In this document: positions 34,238-44,091 of the stretch, piece by piece
Layout: each line of letters opens with the position of its first letter
Numbering within the stretch: position 1 is the first letter of the stretch
Assembly (NCBI GenBank): GCA_026225235.1
Contig: JAMFSK010000136.1
Location: 1-56,326, forward strand
Reading direction: 5' to 3'
Length of the DNA stretch: 56,326 bases
From: Burkholderiales bacterium
Lineage (GTDB): Bacteria > Pseudomonadota > Gammaproteobacteria > Burkholderiales > Burkholderiaceae
The notes under the pieces: generated by a model
Seen by the model: only the letters and a program-made list of their open reading frames with translations
What the model was told of the DNA's origin: nothing
Database searches by the model: none
Translations under genes and position numbers: made by a program

Positions 34238-34400
34238 TGTCTCCACTCCAGACGATAAGGGTGATGGTTGTGTTGTTTGTCGGCGTTACCGCTCTTGATC
34301 TTCTTGCCTTGTACTGCACCGCCGCCCCGGCAAGACGGTGGTCCTCAGGCCCGCACCTGCTCGCGGCCCTGCTTTACTGCCCGGCGCGCTCCTACGCGAC

Positions 34401-35873
34401 TCAGAAAATGGGTTCAAGTGCCTTGTAGAGGGCCGCGAACGTCGGGCGGCGCTCATCGCGGTAGTACGCATGGCGCGCAAGGTCGGGCTCGCGCACTGCC
34501 AGCACCGGCGGCTGCGGACACACGGCCTCGAGCGACGCGCCCGGCTCGACAGCGAGATGCGCCAGGCGGGCTGCACCCAGCGCGGGTCCGACCTCGCCAC
34601 CCGCACGCAACGTCAGCGGCATGCCCGACACATCGGCAAGCATCTGCGTCCAGTACGCACTGCGCGAACCGCCGCCGATCACCGCGATTTCCGTCGGCTT
34701 GAGCACTTCATGCAATACGTCGATACCGTCCTGCAGCGCGAAGCTCACGCCCTCGAGCGTCGCATTCGCGAGATCGGCGCGCTGCGTGTCCGGCGTCATG
34801 CCGAAGAACACACCCTTGGCGCGCGTGTTGTTGTGCGGTGTGCGCTCGCCACTCAGATACGGCAGGAACCAGACCGGTGGTGCACCGCTGCCCGCGGCGT
34901 TCGCCTCGGCATCGGCGAACAAGGTCGCGACATCGGGATAACCCGCGACGCGTGCGGTGAAATCCGCGCAACCGGCCGCATTGAGCACCACCGACATCAG
35001 GTGCCACGTGTTCGGCAACGCATGACAGAAACTGTGAACCGCCTTCTGGGGATTCGATACGAACCCGTCCGACACCGCGAAATACACGCCCGAGGTACCG
35101 AGCGACAGCATCGCCTGACCCGACTTCACGATGCCGACGCCGATCGCGCCGGCCGCGTTGTCACCGCCGCCCGCCGCGACCGGAATTTCATTCAGGCCGA
35201 AGCGCTGCGCGATCTCCGGCGACAGCACGCCCGCCACCTGGTTGCCCTCATACAGCGTCGGCATGTGATCGACCGTCAGGCCGCACGCGGCCAGCAGTTT
35301 CGGGCTCCACTCGCGTTTCGCGACGTCGAGCCAGAGCGTTCCTGCCGAGTCGGACATGTCGCTCGCAAAGAGTCCGGTCATCCGGTAGCGCAGATAGTCC
35401 TTCGGCAACAGCACTTTGGCAATCCGGGCGAACACCTCTGGCTCGTGCTTGCGAACCCATGCCAGTTTGGGTGCGGTAAAGCCAGGCAGCGCGAGGTTGC
35501 CGGTCACCGCACGCAGGGTCGGTTCGGCAGCTTCGAGCTCGATGCACTCGAGGTCGCATCGCCCATCGTTCCAGAGAATCGCCGGGCGCAGCACGTCACC
35601 GCGCGCGTCGAGCAGGGTCGCGCCGTGCATCTGCCCCGCCAGCCCGATCGCCTCGATCGATTTCGGATCGATACCCGCTGCGCGACCCGCTGCAAGCGTG
35701 CCGTCGAGCGCGCTCGCGAACGCGTCCCACCAGGCCTGCGGCGCTTGTTCTGACCATCGGGGATGGGGACGCTGTACAGTCAGGGGTGCGGTGGCGCTCG
35801 CGCGCACCTGGCCGTCACGGTCAAGCAGGACTGCTTTTACACCCGAGGTGCCGAGATCGATACCGATAAACAT
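34401..35873 (-). CDS. xylB: Xylulokinase XylB
   Basis: A 490-residue FGGY kinase of normal length. It starts FIGIDLGTSGVKAVLLD, contains GLAGQMHGATLLD (xylulose contact), WNDGRCDLEC, and AAGGGDNAAGAIG and IAVIGGGSRSAYW in the C-terminal ATP domain. It phosphorylates D-xylulose to xylulose 5-phosphate. It is divergent from xylR, with 242 bp between starts, and precedes xylFGH. Xylose isomerase, normally the preceding step, is not in the window. Confidence 0.95.
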   Translation of the reverse strand: MFIGIDLGTSGVKAVLLDRDGQVRASATAPLTVQRPHPRWSEQAPQAWWDAFASALDGTLAAGRAAGIDPKSIEAIGLAGQMHGATLLDARGDVLRPAILWNDGRCDLECIELEAAEPTLRAVTGNLALPGFTAPKLAWVRKHEPEVFARIAKVLLPKDYLRYRMTGLFASDMSDSAGTLWLDVAKREWSPKLLAACGLTVDHMPTLYEGNQVAGVLSPEIAQRFGLNEIPVAAGGGDNAAGAIGVGIVKSGQAMLSLGTSGVYFAVSDGFVSNPQKAVHSFCHALPNTWHLMSVVLNAAGCADFTARVAGYPDVATLFADAEANAAGSGAPPVWFLPYLSGERTPHNNTRAKGVFFGMTPDTQRADLANATLEGVSFALQDGIDVLHEVLKPTEIAVIGGGSRSAYWTQMLADVSGMPLTLRAGGEVGPALGAARLAHLAVEPGASLEAVCPQPPVLAVREPDLARHAYYRDERRPTFAALYKALEPIF

Positions 35874-36115
35874 GAGACAAAATACCCCTTGGTAATTGGC
35901 GGCTTATGCTGACAGCCAGATCGTGTGCATGCAATTACGAAATCGGCCATCCCGGGTGGCGTTTCTTCATTTCGCAGCGCGCCATCCGGAATGTGCTTTT
36001 ACAATAGGTTTCAATACAAAGCAGGCGGGGTCGCCCCTCGGGCAAACCCTGATAACCCTGAACGGAGACAGCGTCACGCATGCGCAGACTATCGCGCAGC
36101 TTTTCGCAATAATCG
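35874..36115. promoter_or_regulatory. Divergent xylB-xylR promoter region
   Basis: 242 bp between divergent xylB and xylR. A weak direct repeat is seen: TTACGAAATCGGCCATCC (35935-35952) and TTTCGCAGCGCGCCATCC (35970-35987), 12 of 18 matches, 35 bp apart. AraC-type XylR proteins bind direct repeats, so these are candidate sites, but the match is modest. Confidence 0.4.
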
Positions 36116-37474
36116 ATGAAGAAAGCGCAAACGACACACCGTATCGCATTACTCTTCAACGCGAACAAGATTTATGACCGTGACATCATCACGGGTATCG
36201 GCAATTATCTTTTGTCGACCCGGGTTGCATGGGACTTGTTCCTTGAAGAAGATTTTCGCGCTCGCTTGAACGGTATCGAACATTGGGATGGCGACGGCAT
36301 CATCGCCGATTTTGACGATCCGGCCGTCGCCGAGACGCTCTCGAACTGCGATTTGCCCGTCGTCGCAATCGGTTCATCGTATGAAGATGCAACGTTTTAT
36401 CCGGAAAAAGTGCCGTATATCGCGACAGACAACGCGAAGGTCGTCCAGTTGGCCTATGACCATCTGATCGGCGCAGGCCTGCCGCGCTTCGCGCTGTACA
36501 GCCTGCCTGATGGTCCGAACAACCGCTGGGCGCAGGAACGCGAGCAAGCGTTCCGCAAGCTGCTGGCAGCCGATGGGCTCGAGGGCGAGGTCTATCGTGG
36601 CTTGTCGACCACCGCCCTCGGCTGGCATGAGGGCATCGAGCGTCTGCAGGCCTGGCTGGCGAGCCTGCCCAAGCCCGTCGGCGTGATCGCGGTGACCGAT
36701 GCGCGCGCACGGCAATTGTTGCAGGCCTGTATGCAGGGGAATATCCCGGTGCCCGAACAAGTGGCGATTGTCGGTATCGACAACGACCCGCTCACGCGCA
36801 CCCTGACGCGCATTCCGATCACCTCGGTGATCCAGGGCGCAGAGGAAATGGGGCGCACGGCGGCGCATTTGTTGCACCGGATGCTGCTCGGTGCGCGTTT
36901 TCCGGGAACCGTGATCCGGGTGCCGCCGGTGGGCATCAATGTGCTCGAATCGACCGATCACCAGCCGCTCGCGAGCGCCTATGTGATGCGAGCGCGGCAC
37001 TTTATCCGGCAGTACGCCTGCCAGGGCATCAAGACCGAGCAGGTGGCCGACTATGTCGGCGTATCGCGCTCATCGCTCGAAGAGCATTTCCGGCGCGAGC
37101 TCGGACGCACGGTCCATCAGGAGATCCTGCGCCACAAGCTCGAACATGCGCAGGCGCTGCTCGCGAAGAATGAAGTCGCGAATGCTGAAGTGGCAATCCG
37201 TTGCGGCTTCACCTCGGTGCAGTACATGTATGCGGTGTTTCGTCGTGAGCTCGACTGCACACCGAAGGAGTATCAGGAGCGATTGCGCGCGCAAGGTGAC
37301 GGCGCGCAGGCGACTGCAGCAGGCTCGACGGCTTCCGGTTCAGCGGCGGCTGGCGTAACGAGTGCTGCTGCGGCACCGGGCGCCATAGCGCCGGTCGCTT
37401 CGCCGGGTCACCGTTTCCCGCAGCCAGCGACTACACTGGCGGCCTTGGTCAAAACCGCCCAATCCCGGGCCTGA
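36116..37474 (+). CDS. xylR: Xylose-responsive AraC-type activator XylR, with extended C-terminal tail
   Basis: A 452-residue regulator. Residues about 8-285 form a LacI-like sugar-binding domain (RIALLFNANKIYDRDIITG, VPYIATDNAKVVQLAYDHL, VAIVGIDNDP). Residues about 290-395 hold the AraC DNA-binding domain with two HTHs: TEQVADYVGVSRSSLEEHF and VAIRCGFTSVQYMYAVFRR. The domain order matches E. coli XylR, but about 57 extra residues (396-452) form an Ala/Ser/Gly/Pro-rich tail. It lies divergent to xylB. The start has a weak ribosome site. The usual role is activation by D-xylose. Confidence 0.93.
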   Translation: MKKAQTTHRIALLFNANKIYDRDIITGIGNYLLSTRVAWDLFLEEDFRARLNGIEHWDGDGIIADFDDPAVAETLSNCDLPVVAIGSSYEDATFYPEKVPYIATDNAKVVQLAYDHLIGAGLPRFALYSLPDGPNNRWAQEREQAFRKLLAADGLEGEVYRGLSTTALGWHEGIERLQAWLASLPKPVGVIAVTDARARQLLQACMQGNIPVPEQVAIVGIDNDPLTRTLTRIPITSVIQGAEEMGRTAAHLLHRMLLGARFPGTVIRVPPVGINVLESTDHQPLASAYVMRARHFIRQYACQGIKTEQVADYVGVSRSSLEEHFRRELGRTVHQEILRHKLEHAQALLAKNEVANAEVAIRCGFTSVQYMYAVFRRELDCTPKEYQERLRAQGDGAQATAAGSTASGSAAAGVTSAAAAPGAIAPVASPGHRFPQPATTLAALVKTAQSRA

Positions 37475-37492
37475 TTTATCCACTATTTGAGC

Positions 37493-38548
37493 ATGCGCAC
37501 GAATACGATTGCCTCCGACATCTGGGGTGCCCTGCCGTCCGGCGACACCGTCCGACGCTACACCCTGCGCAACGCTCAGGACATGAAGATCACGGTGTCC
37601 GATTTCGGCGGCGCCCTGCTCAGCTGGCACACGCCGGATCGCTCAGGTCGCCTTGACGACATCCTGCTTGGGCACGACACGCCGTCCGACTACTGGAAGA
37701 TCCGCGCCTTCATGGGGGCGCTCGTCGGCCGCTGGGCCAACCGGATCGGCGGTGCGCGCTTCACGCTCGACGGCATCGAATATGCACTCGATCGCAACGA
37801 GGGACGCAACCTCCTGCACGGCGGCACCACGGGTTTTGACCGCGGTCTATGGGAAGTCGAGCCCGACAACGGTGGACTGCGGCTGCGTTACGAGTCGCCC
37901 GAAGGCGATGCCGGTTTTCCGGGCGCGGTCGAAGTGGAAGTCTGCTATACGCTCGATGACGACGGCACGCTGACGATCGACTATCAGGGCACCAGCGATG
38001 CACCGACACCGCTGAACCTGACCAACCATGCGTATTTCAACCTCAGCGGGCGCGATCTCGATATTCGTGGCCATATGCTGTCGATCGCTGCCGACCACTT
38101 TCTCGAAGTCGACGACGAGTTGATTCCGATTGGTCTGGCTGAGGTCGCGGGGAACGCATTCGACTTTCGCACCAGCGCACCGATCGGGGCGCGGCTTGAC
38201 TGGCCGCATACCCAGCTCACGCGCGCCAGCGGTTTCGACCATTGTTATGTGTTGTCGGGTGAAGACCGCACGCTGCGTCACGTCGCGAATGTGTACGACC
38301 CCGCCAGCGGCCGTGAAATGGATGTGCTGACAACCGAACGCGGCTTGCAGTTCTACAGCGGCAACCACCTGGCAGGCGTGATCGGCAAGGAAGGCGTGGT
38401 CTACACCAAGCATGCGGCGTTCTGCCTCGAGGCAGGCGGCTTTCCGAACGAAGTGAACAGCGCACGCCCCGAGCCGGCGATCATCCGACCCGGCGAGGTG
38501 TATCGGCAAACGACACAGTATCGGGTCGGCCTGCGCAATGAAGGTTAA
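37493..38548 (+). CDS. galM: Aldose 1-epimerase (galactose mutarotase)
   Basis: A 351-residue mutarotase. The ATG at 37493 is preferred over an in-frame TTG two codons upstream. Substrate-binding and catalytic residues are seen in GRWANRIGGARFTLDG, LLHGGTTGFDRGLW, the general acid His in NLTNHAYFNLSG and the base Glu near EAGGFPNEVN. It interconverts alpha and beta anomers of aldoses, which speeds entry of D-xylose or other sugars into metabolism. It lies 18 bp after xylR on the same strand and probably shares its transcript. Confidence 0.93.
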   Translation: MRTNTIASDIWGALPSGDTVRRYTLRNAQDMKITVSDFGGALLSWHTPDRSGRLDDILLGHDTPSDYWKIRAFMGALVGRWANRIGGARFTLDGIEYALDRNEGRNLLHGGTTGFDRGLWEVEPDNGGLRLRYESPEGDAGFPGAVEVEVCYTLDDDGTLTIDYQGTSDAPTPLNLTNHAYFNLSGRDLDIRGHMLSIAADHFLEVDDELIPIGLAEVAGNAFDFRTSAPIGARLDWPHTQLTRASGFDHCYVLSGEDRTLRHVANVYDPASGREMDVLTTERGLQFYSGNHLAGVIGKEGVVYTKHAAFCLEAGGFPNEVNSARPEPAIIRPGEVYRQTTQYRVGLRNEG

Positions 38549-38631
38549 GCGCGAAGATTAAAGACGAAGGCTAAAACCATCGCCGAAAGACGATGCGCGA
38601 GTGAGCGGGCCTGACACGACGGCGCGCTCAC

Positions 38632-41600
38632 TCAGGCCGTTGTCACCTCGATATCGGAAAAGCCCACTCCGGGCCGTTTGCGCACCTTGATCTGCACGGG
38701 GATGCGCTCCTTGAGCGCCTCGACGTGGCTGATCACACCGATCATCTTGCCGCTCGCATTGAGCGCGTCGAGGGCATCGAGCGCAATCTCCAGCGTTTCG
38801 CCGTCGAGCGTACCGAAACCCTCGTCGAGAAAGAGCGAGTCGATCGACGTCTTGTGGCTCACGAGATCGGAGAGCGCCAGCGCGAGCGCAAGGCTCACCA
38901 GAAAACTCTCGCCGCCCGACAAGGTCCGGGTATCGCGCGCGATATCGCCCTGCCAGGTATCCAGGACTTCGAGCTCGAGTTCGCCGCTGCGCCGACGGTT
39001 CAATGCATAGCGCCCATGCAGACGAGTGAGTTGCCGGTTCGCCAGATGGATCAGATGGTCGAGCGTCAGGCCCTGGGCAAACTTCCGGTACTTCGCCCCG
39101 TCCGCTGAGCCAATCAGCCCACTGAGGCGCTGCCACGCATCGTAGATGTCCTGCCTGACGGCAATCTGCTCAAACAAGACTTTCTTCGTTTCGCGCTGGC
39201 GGTCGTCGTTCTGCAACTGCGCGCGCACTTCACCCTGACGCTGAGTCAGCGTACGCATCGTCGCCTGGTGTTCGGTGAGTTGTGCGCTTAGTGCTTCGTG
39301 CGTCAGATCGGTCTGGGCTTGTGCCGTGAGTTCGGCGAGGTGTTTATCGGCGGTCGTCAGCAAGGTCTTCGCGCTGAGCAGGGCATTGTCCAGCCGGGTG
39401 CGCATCTGCTGAAGCGCGTCGCGTGTCGCAAGGTCGAGCAAAGCCTCGCTGAACGCCTTTTCGTCGTCGAACGGACTGGCCGTCAGGGCGTGCGTCCATT
39501 GGGTCGTCGTCTGCGCAAGCTGTCTGGCATCTTCCTCAAGACGCGCGCGCAACCGCACCTCGCCACCCGCCAGTTCGCTTTCCTCGCGTTGCAATTGTTC
39601 GAGCGAGCTTTCCGCCTCGCCGAAGGCCGCGGCGGCATCGGACGACGGCGGCACGGGATCTAAAACAAGGACGGCGGGAAGCTCGCGCGCGATGGGCTCC
39701 GGTTCCGGCTCGAGCAGGAGTTCGGTCTGCGCCTGCCCTGCGTGTTGCGCCGAGGCCGCGCGCGAAACCGGACGATCTTGTGCCTGCCGGTGCGCCTCCT
39801 GCGCGCCTGAAGTCCCTTGCTCCGAGGCAAGACGGGCGTCGACGAGCGCATCCCATCTACGCTGCCACCGGTCTTCTTCCTGTCGGGCGAGATCGACCTG
39901 CTGACGCAGGCTGTCACCCTGGCGGGCGAGTTGCGAGCGCTTCTCCGAGTCAGCCTGCCAAGCGGTCCATTCGGCGGTGCGTTCCGCGAGCCATGTGCGA
40001 ACGTCGGTCCAGTCTTCCGGCTCGAAGCATCCCGCTGCTTGCACGGATGCGCTCAGCGCGCTTGTGCGTTCAGTCAGTGCGTGCTGTTGCTTCACGCGAG
40101 TATCGGTCGCTTCATTCTGCTGCGTGAGGGTGGCGGCGCGTTCCTGCACGATCAGTTGCAAGGCATGCCCGGCGTCTGCAAGGGCTTTTTCAGCCGTGAC
40201 GCGCGCGGCCGCCGCTCGTTCGACGTCAAGCTTGGCAGCTTCGACGCGCTGAAGTGTCCCCTGCGCCTGCGTCACCTGCCCCGCGTTGTGTTCGATCTGT
40301 GCATTCAGCGCGGCGAGGTCAGCGAGCGCAACGCCGAGCACATTGCATCGCTCGGTCCATTGCGCCGCGAGTTCAGTCGCTTCCTTGTCGACTTGCCGCA
40401 GCCGCTGCTGGTGTGCTTCGACGTCGCCCGCAAGCGCGGCGAGTTCGGTCTTGAGCTTCATGCTCCTATTCTCGAGTTCGGCAAGCGCGGCGCTCTTGTC
40501 CTTGAGCGCGCGTTGCGTATCCGAGAGGTCCAGCGACTGATAGGTCGCGATCGCCGGGTGCTCGGTCGAGCCACAAAGCTGGCAGGGCTCGCCGGGTTGC
40601 AACTCGGCGCGGTACGCCGAAAGCTCGAGAATGCGACGTTCCTGTTCGAGCAACTTCTCCTTGTCGCGAATCTGCTCTTTGACGACACGCCATTGCTGCT
40701 CAAGCTGCTCGCGTGCCTGGGTCTTTTCAAGGCGTTGCTGCTCGCGTTGCTTAAGTGTCGCCTGAATCTGCTCACGCGTACGACCACCCTGCTCACGTTG
40801 CCCGGCAATCTGTAACAGGCTCTGAAGCACACCGTGCTGGCTTTGCAGACGCTGCCACGCTGTACGCAAGGTGGCTTCGTCACTTCCCTTCAAGGTTTCG
40901 GCCAATGTGGCGCGCTGCCCGGCTTCGGCGCGCTGCGCAATCTCTGCGGCCTGGGTGGCCTCGCGCATCGCCCGCTGCAACGTCTCTGTCCGGGTTTGAT
41001 GACTCGTCAGTTGCGTTGCGATGATACGCAGGCGCGCATCGGTCGCTTCGCTCTCGGCAAGCAGATGACGGCGGGCTTCGAGTTGCGCGCGCCAGTCAGC
41101 CAGCGCTTCTCCCAGCCGCGCGCGCAGCGGGTGTCGCGCGAACGCGGCGTCGAGCGTCGCCGATTCGGTCAGAACGGTCGTCAGTGCCTGAACACTGTGC
41201 GAGCTGATCTGCTTGCGCAGGCCCGCGGCGCACCAAAGCGTGCGCGCAACCCGCTGGGCGGTGTGCTCGCGATCGTGTCGGGCCTCGGCAAGCGTCTGGG
41301 TCGTCGCGACATGGGCCTGGCGCGCCGCAAGCATCGCTGCATGTGTAGCACGGAGTTCTTCAGCAGGCTCACTCGCCCGCAAGCGATCGAGATCGGCTTT
41401 GGCTCGCTCAATAGCGAGTTGCGCTTCCTGTTCGACCAAGTGGGCCCGCTGCCGCTCGGCGCCTGCCTTCGTGTGCTCCTCACGCCAGCGAAGCCAGCCT
41501 TGCACGGCACTCAGACGGATGCCCAGCTCTGCCTCAGTCTTGCCGAGTTCAAGCGTCTCCTGATGCAGTGCTGCACGTCGGGCTTCGTCGAGCAATTCGA

Positions 41601-42225
41601 CGCCGTCGGCGCGTGCCTTCAGGGTATCGAGCTCGATTTTTTCATCGCGTGAACGTTCATAGACGCGCTGTGAAATCTGCCCGTAGATATCGGTACCGGT
41701 CAGTTCTTCAAGGAGTTCGGCGCGTTCATTCGCGCGCGCTTCGAGAAACGCGGCAAAACCACCCTGGGCGAGCATCATCGATTTGGTGAAACGGCCGAAG
41801 TCGAGCCCGGTGATGTCTTCCGTCAGACGCAGCTTGTCGTTGATCTTCTCGGTGACGATCGTGCCGTCCAGACGCGCCAGTTCGACTTTCGGCGCCTGGA
41901 GATTGCCGTCGGCCTTGTCGCGCGCACGGCGTTGGCTCCAGAACGCGCGGTACCCCTGCCCCTTGACCTCGAATTCGACTTCCGCGAGGCAGTCGAAGGT
42001 GTGACGCGTCATCAACTCATTGCCACCGGCCGAGACGGTATCCATGCGCGGCGTGCGGTGGTAGAGCGCGAGGCAGATCGCATCGAGCAACGTCGTCTTG
42101 CCCGCGCCGGTCGGCCCGGTGATCGCGAACAGGCCATTGCCTTTGAAAGGGGGCTGGGTAAAGTCAATTTTCCACTCGCCCTTGAGCGAGTTGAGATTGC
42201 GCAGACGCAGGGTGAGGATCTTCAT
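38632..42225 (-). CDS. sbcC: Exonuclease subunit SbcC (SMC-like)
   Basis: A 1197-residue SMC-like ATPase. Walker A is GPTGAGKT (37-44), long coiled coils follow, and the zinc hook CQLC lies near residue 550 within [15 protein letters not shown]. The C-terminal lobe has the signature [18 protein letters not shown] and Walker [12 protein letters not shown]. With SbcD it cleaves hairpins and protein-blocked DNA ends. Its ATG overlaps the sbcD stop by four bases (ATGA), so translation is coupled. The length is slightly above the E. coli protein, due to a Pro/Ala/Glu-rich insert near residue 850. Confidence 0.95.
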   Translation of the reverse strand: MKILTLRLRNLNSLKGEWKIDFTQPPFKGNGLFAITGPTGAGKTTLLDAICLALYHRTPRMDTVSAGGNELMTRHTFDCLAEVEFEVKGQGYRAFWSQRRARDKADGNLQAPKVELARLDGTIVTEKINDKLRLTEDITGLDFGRFTKSMMLAQGGFAAFLEARANERAELLEELTGTDIYGQISQRVYERSRDEKIELDTLKARADGVELLDEARRAALHQETLELGKTEAELGIRLSAVQGWLRWREEHTKAGAERQRAHLVEQEAQLAIERAKADLDRLRASEPAEELRATHAAMLAARQAHVATTQTLAEARHDREHTAQRVARTLWCAAGLRKQISSHSVQALTTVLTESATLDAAFARHPLRARLGEALADWRAQLEARRHLLAESEATDARLRIIATQLTSHQTRTETLQRAMREATQAAEIAQRAEAGQRATLAETLKGSDEATLRTAWQRLQSQHGVLQSLLQIAGQREQGGRTREQIQATLKQREQQRLEKTQAREQLEQQWRVVKEQIRDKEKLLEQERRILELSAYRAELQPGEPCQLCGSTEHPAIATYQSLDLSDTQRALKDKSAALAELENRSMKLKTELAALAGDVEAHQQRLRQVDKEATELAAQWTERCNVLGVALADLAALNAQIEHNAGQVTQAQGTLQRVEAAKLDVERAAAARVTAEKALADAGHALQLIVQERAATLTQQNEATDTRVKQQHALTERTSALSASVQAAGCFEPEDWTDVRTWLAERTAEWTAWQADSEKRSQLARQGDSLRQQVDLARQEEDRWQRRWDALVDARLASEQGTSGAQEAHRQAQDRPVSRAASAQHAGQAQTELLLEPEPEPIARELPAVLVLDPVPPSSDAAAAFGEAESSLEQLQREESELAGGEVRLRARLEEDARQLAQTTTQWTHALTASPFDDEKAFSEALLDLATRDALQQMRTRLDNALLSAKTLLTTADKHLAELTAQAQTDLTHEALSAQLTEHQATMRTLTQRQGEVRAQLQNDDRQRETKKVLFEQIAVRQDIYDAWQRLSGLIGSADGAKYRKFAQGLTLDHLIHLANRQLTRLHGRYALNRRRSGELELEVLDTWQGDIARDTRTLSGGESFLVSLALALALSDLVSHKTSIDSLFLDEGFGTLDGETLEIALDALDALNASGKMIGVISHVEALKERIPVQIKVRKRPGVGFSDIEVTTA

Positions 42226-43442
42226 ACGGCATCGGCCCCGATGCCAGCGACCACTTCGCGATAGAGCGCCGTCAGGCGGCTGCGCACTTCATCGTCGAGT
42301 ACTTCGCTTTCGAGGCGGCGGGCAAACACATCATCTGGCGAGAGCTCGTCGAGGGTCTCCCGGGCCTCGCTCTGCAGGCTCGTGGATCCGGCCGCGCGGT
42401 CGCGCCGGATACGCAGCACTTCGACAGGCAGCGTCTCGGTCATCGCATCGATGCGTGCCTGCAGATCGCTCAAGTAGTCATCGGCCGACACCACCACTTC
42501 AAGCCAGACCGTGCCTGACGCGGGCGCCTGTTCCGCTGCCTCGCGGATAGCGGGCGCAAGTTCGGCGAGCGAACCCTTGACCGATACGAGTGGCTGGAAG
42601 CAAGGCACTGGCAGCGGCGTCACCGTTTCGAGGCCGCCAGGACCCAGGTCGACCAGCAGGATTTCCTTGCGTTGTTTTGCTTCGTCGAAGCTCAGCGGGA
42701 TCGGCGAACCGCTGTAACGGATATGGTCGAGGCCTCCGACTTTTTGCGGGCGGTGAATATGGCCGAGCGCAATGTAGTCCGCCGGTGGAAAACTGGCTGT
42801 CGGGAAGGCCTCGAGCGCCCCCACATAGATCTCACGCACAGACTCGCTCGCGCTTGCGCCGACGGTCGTCAGGTGACCCGTCGCAACGATCGGCAAATCG
42901 AGGCCCAGCGCCTCGCGTTTGCGTTGCGCGAGCGCAAAGAGCTTTTGGTAATGCGAGTGGATGGCATCCTGCAAGGAGAGTTGTTTGTCCTGCGCGCTCT
43001 GGCCCGCAAGGCTGAGCGTGACATCGCGCGGGCGGATGAACGGGATTGCGCAGAGGATGGCACCCGCACGGCCTTCACGATCGTTGAGCACGCGGACTTG
43101 AGTCTCAGGATCGTCCTGGACGGCCGGGATCACGACGGTGCTCAGATAGGCGAGCAAGCCGCGCGACTCCTGCATCGTCGCCACCGAATCATGATTGCCT
43201 GCCAGTACCGTAAGGCCCACATGCACGTCATGGAGCCCGACGATCAGCCGGTTATAGAGTTCACGCGCGTAACTGGGCGGTGCGCCCGTATCGAAAATGT
43301 CACCCGCAATCAGCACGGCGTCGACCGCGTGCTGCTGGGTCTGGTCGACCAGCCAGTCGATCAAGGCCTCATGCTCGGCCTGGCGGGATTTGCCCATGAA
43401 ATACTGGCCGAGATGCCAGTCGGACGTATGCAGGATGCGCAT
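42222..43442 (-). CDS. sbcD: Exonuclease subunit SbcD
   Basis: A 406-residue metallophosphoesterase. It starts [15 protein letters not shown], the usual start for SbcD, so I choose the ATG at 43442 over an upstream one. Metal-binding motifs are [18 protein letters not shown], and GHIHRPQ. A C-terminal capping domain precedes the stop. Acts with SbcC on DNA hairpins. A 19-bp palindrome (43476-43494) lies 34 bp upstream of the start. Confidence 0.95.
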   Translation of the reverse strand: MRILHTSDWHLGQYFMGKSRQAEHEALIDWLVDQTQQHAVDAVLIAGDIFDTGAPPSYARELYNRLIVGLHDVHVGLTVLAGNHDSVATMQESRGLLAYLSTVVIPAVQDDPETQVRVLNDREGRAGAILCAIPFIRPRDVTLSLAGQSAQDKQLSLQDAIHSHYQKLFALAQRKREALGLDLPIVATGHLTTVGASASESVREIYVGALEAFPTASFPPADYIALGHIHRPQKVGGLDHIRYSGSPIPLSFDEAKQRKEILLVDLGPGGLETVTPLPVPCFQPLVSVKGSLAELAPAIREAAEQAPASGTVWLEVVVSADDYLSDLQARIDAMTETLPVEVLRIRRDRAAGSTSLQSEARETLDELSPDDVFARRLESEVLDDEVRSRLTALYREVVAGIGADAV

Positions 43443-43475
43443 CAATCGGTCGATCTTCGGAAAAAAGGAGGGCAC

Positions 43476-43494
43476 CTGAGCGCCAGGCGCTCAG
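43476..43494. promoter_or_regulatory. 19-bp palindrome upstream of sbcDC
   Basis: CTGAGCGCC (43476-43484) and GGCGCTCAG (43486-43494) form a perfect palindrome around a single A. It is 34 bp upstream of the sbcD start, so it could be a regulator site; it could also serve as a stem for the transcript from 43871, since six T lie on the minus strand 10 bases after it. Confidence 0.5.
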
Positions 43495-43649
43495 TGTCTC
43501 ATTTCCGGCGGGACGGTTGAAGCCGCCTCCGCATTTTCGGCCGATCTGGAGGAGAGCGCGGTGAAGAGGCGCGCTGTCATCCTCCGCGACGCTGTACGCG
43601 GGTGTCGCTGACGGGCGCCCCTGTAACCCGCGGCAATACCCTTGCGCGC

Positions 43650-43871
43650 TTACAGGTCGATCTCACCGAGGATCCGGTGAGCCAGCGCCTTCGCTTCCTC
43701 GAACGCCTCGAGCTCCGAGGCCGAGGTGCTCTCGACTTCGTAGATCGTATCGTCAGGGTCCTCGCCATCGTCGCGGCTCAGGCTGACCCAGCCCTGGTAG
43801 AGACCGTTGTCGGCCAGCCGCACATCGGCTTCGGCCTTGAACAAGCCCTTGGTGTAGGTAATCGATGACAT
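43650..43871 (-). CDS. Small acidic hypothetical protein
   Basis: A 73-residue protein, MSSITYTKGLFKAEADVRL at the start and EEAKALAHRILGEIDL at the end. The ATG at 43871 is preceded by GGAGGAG, an unusually good ribosome site. It is acidic with a mixed strand-helix pattern: two strands (LFKAEADVRLAD, GLYQGWVSLSRD) and a C-terminal helix. No known family that I recognise, though small acidic proteins like this are conserved in Burkholderia. Lies between sbcD and the diguanylate cyclase. Confidence 0.75.
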   Translation of the reverse strand: MSSITYTKGLFKAEADVRLADNGLYQGWVSLSRDDGEDPDDTIYEVESTSASELEAFEEAKALAHRILGEIDL

Positions 43872-44091
43872 GATCGCTCCTCCGGCAACCCGGCGGCTGC
43901 CTCTTCGACGCTTCGATTCGGCTCGCCGGGTCGAGTTCAGTCCCGCGAGAAAAATGATTCGAAATGGTTCAGCGGTGTCGCACCATGTCATGCGTGCGCC
44001 CATGACACTGAGCACGCGGCGGGCCTGGCGCCCCACCGTCTCTTGCTCGGCCCATTCACCGGCAGAGAATCAGCCGCCGATGGGCCGTAAA

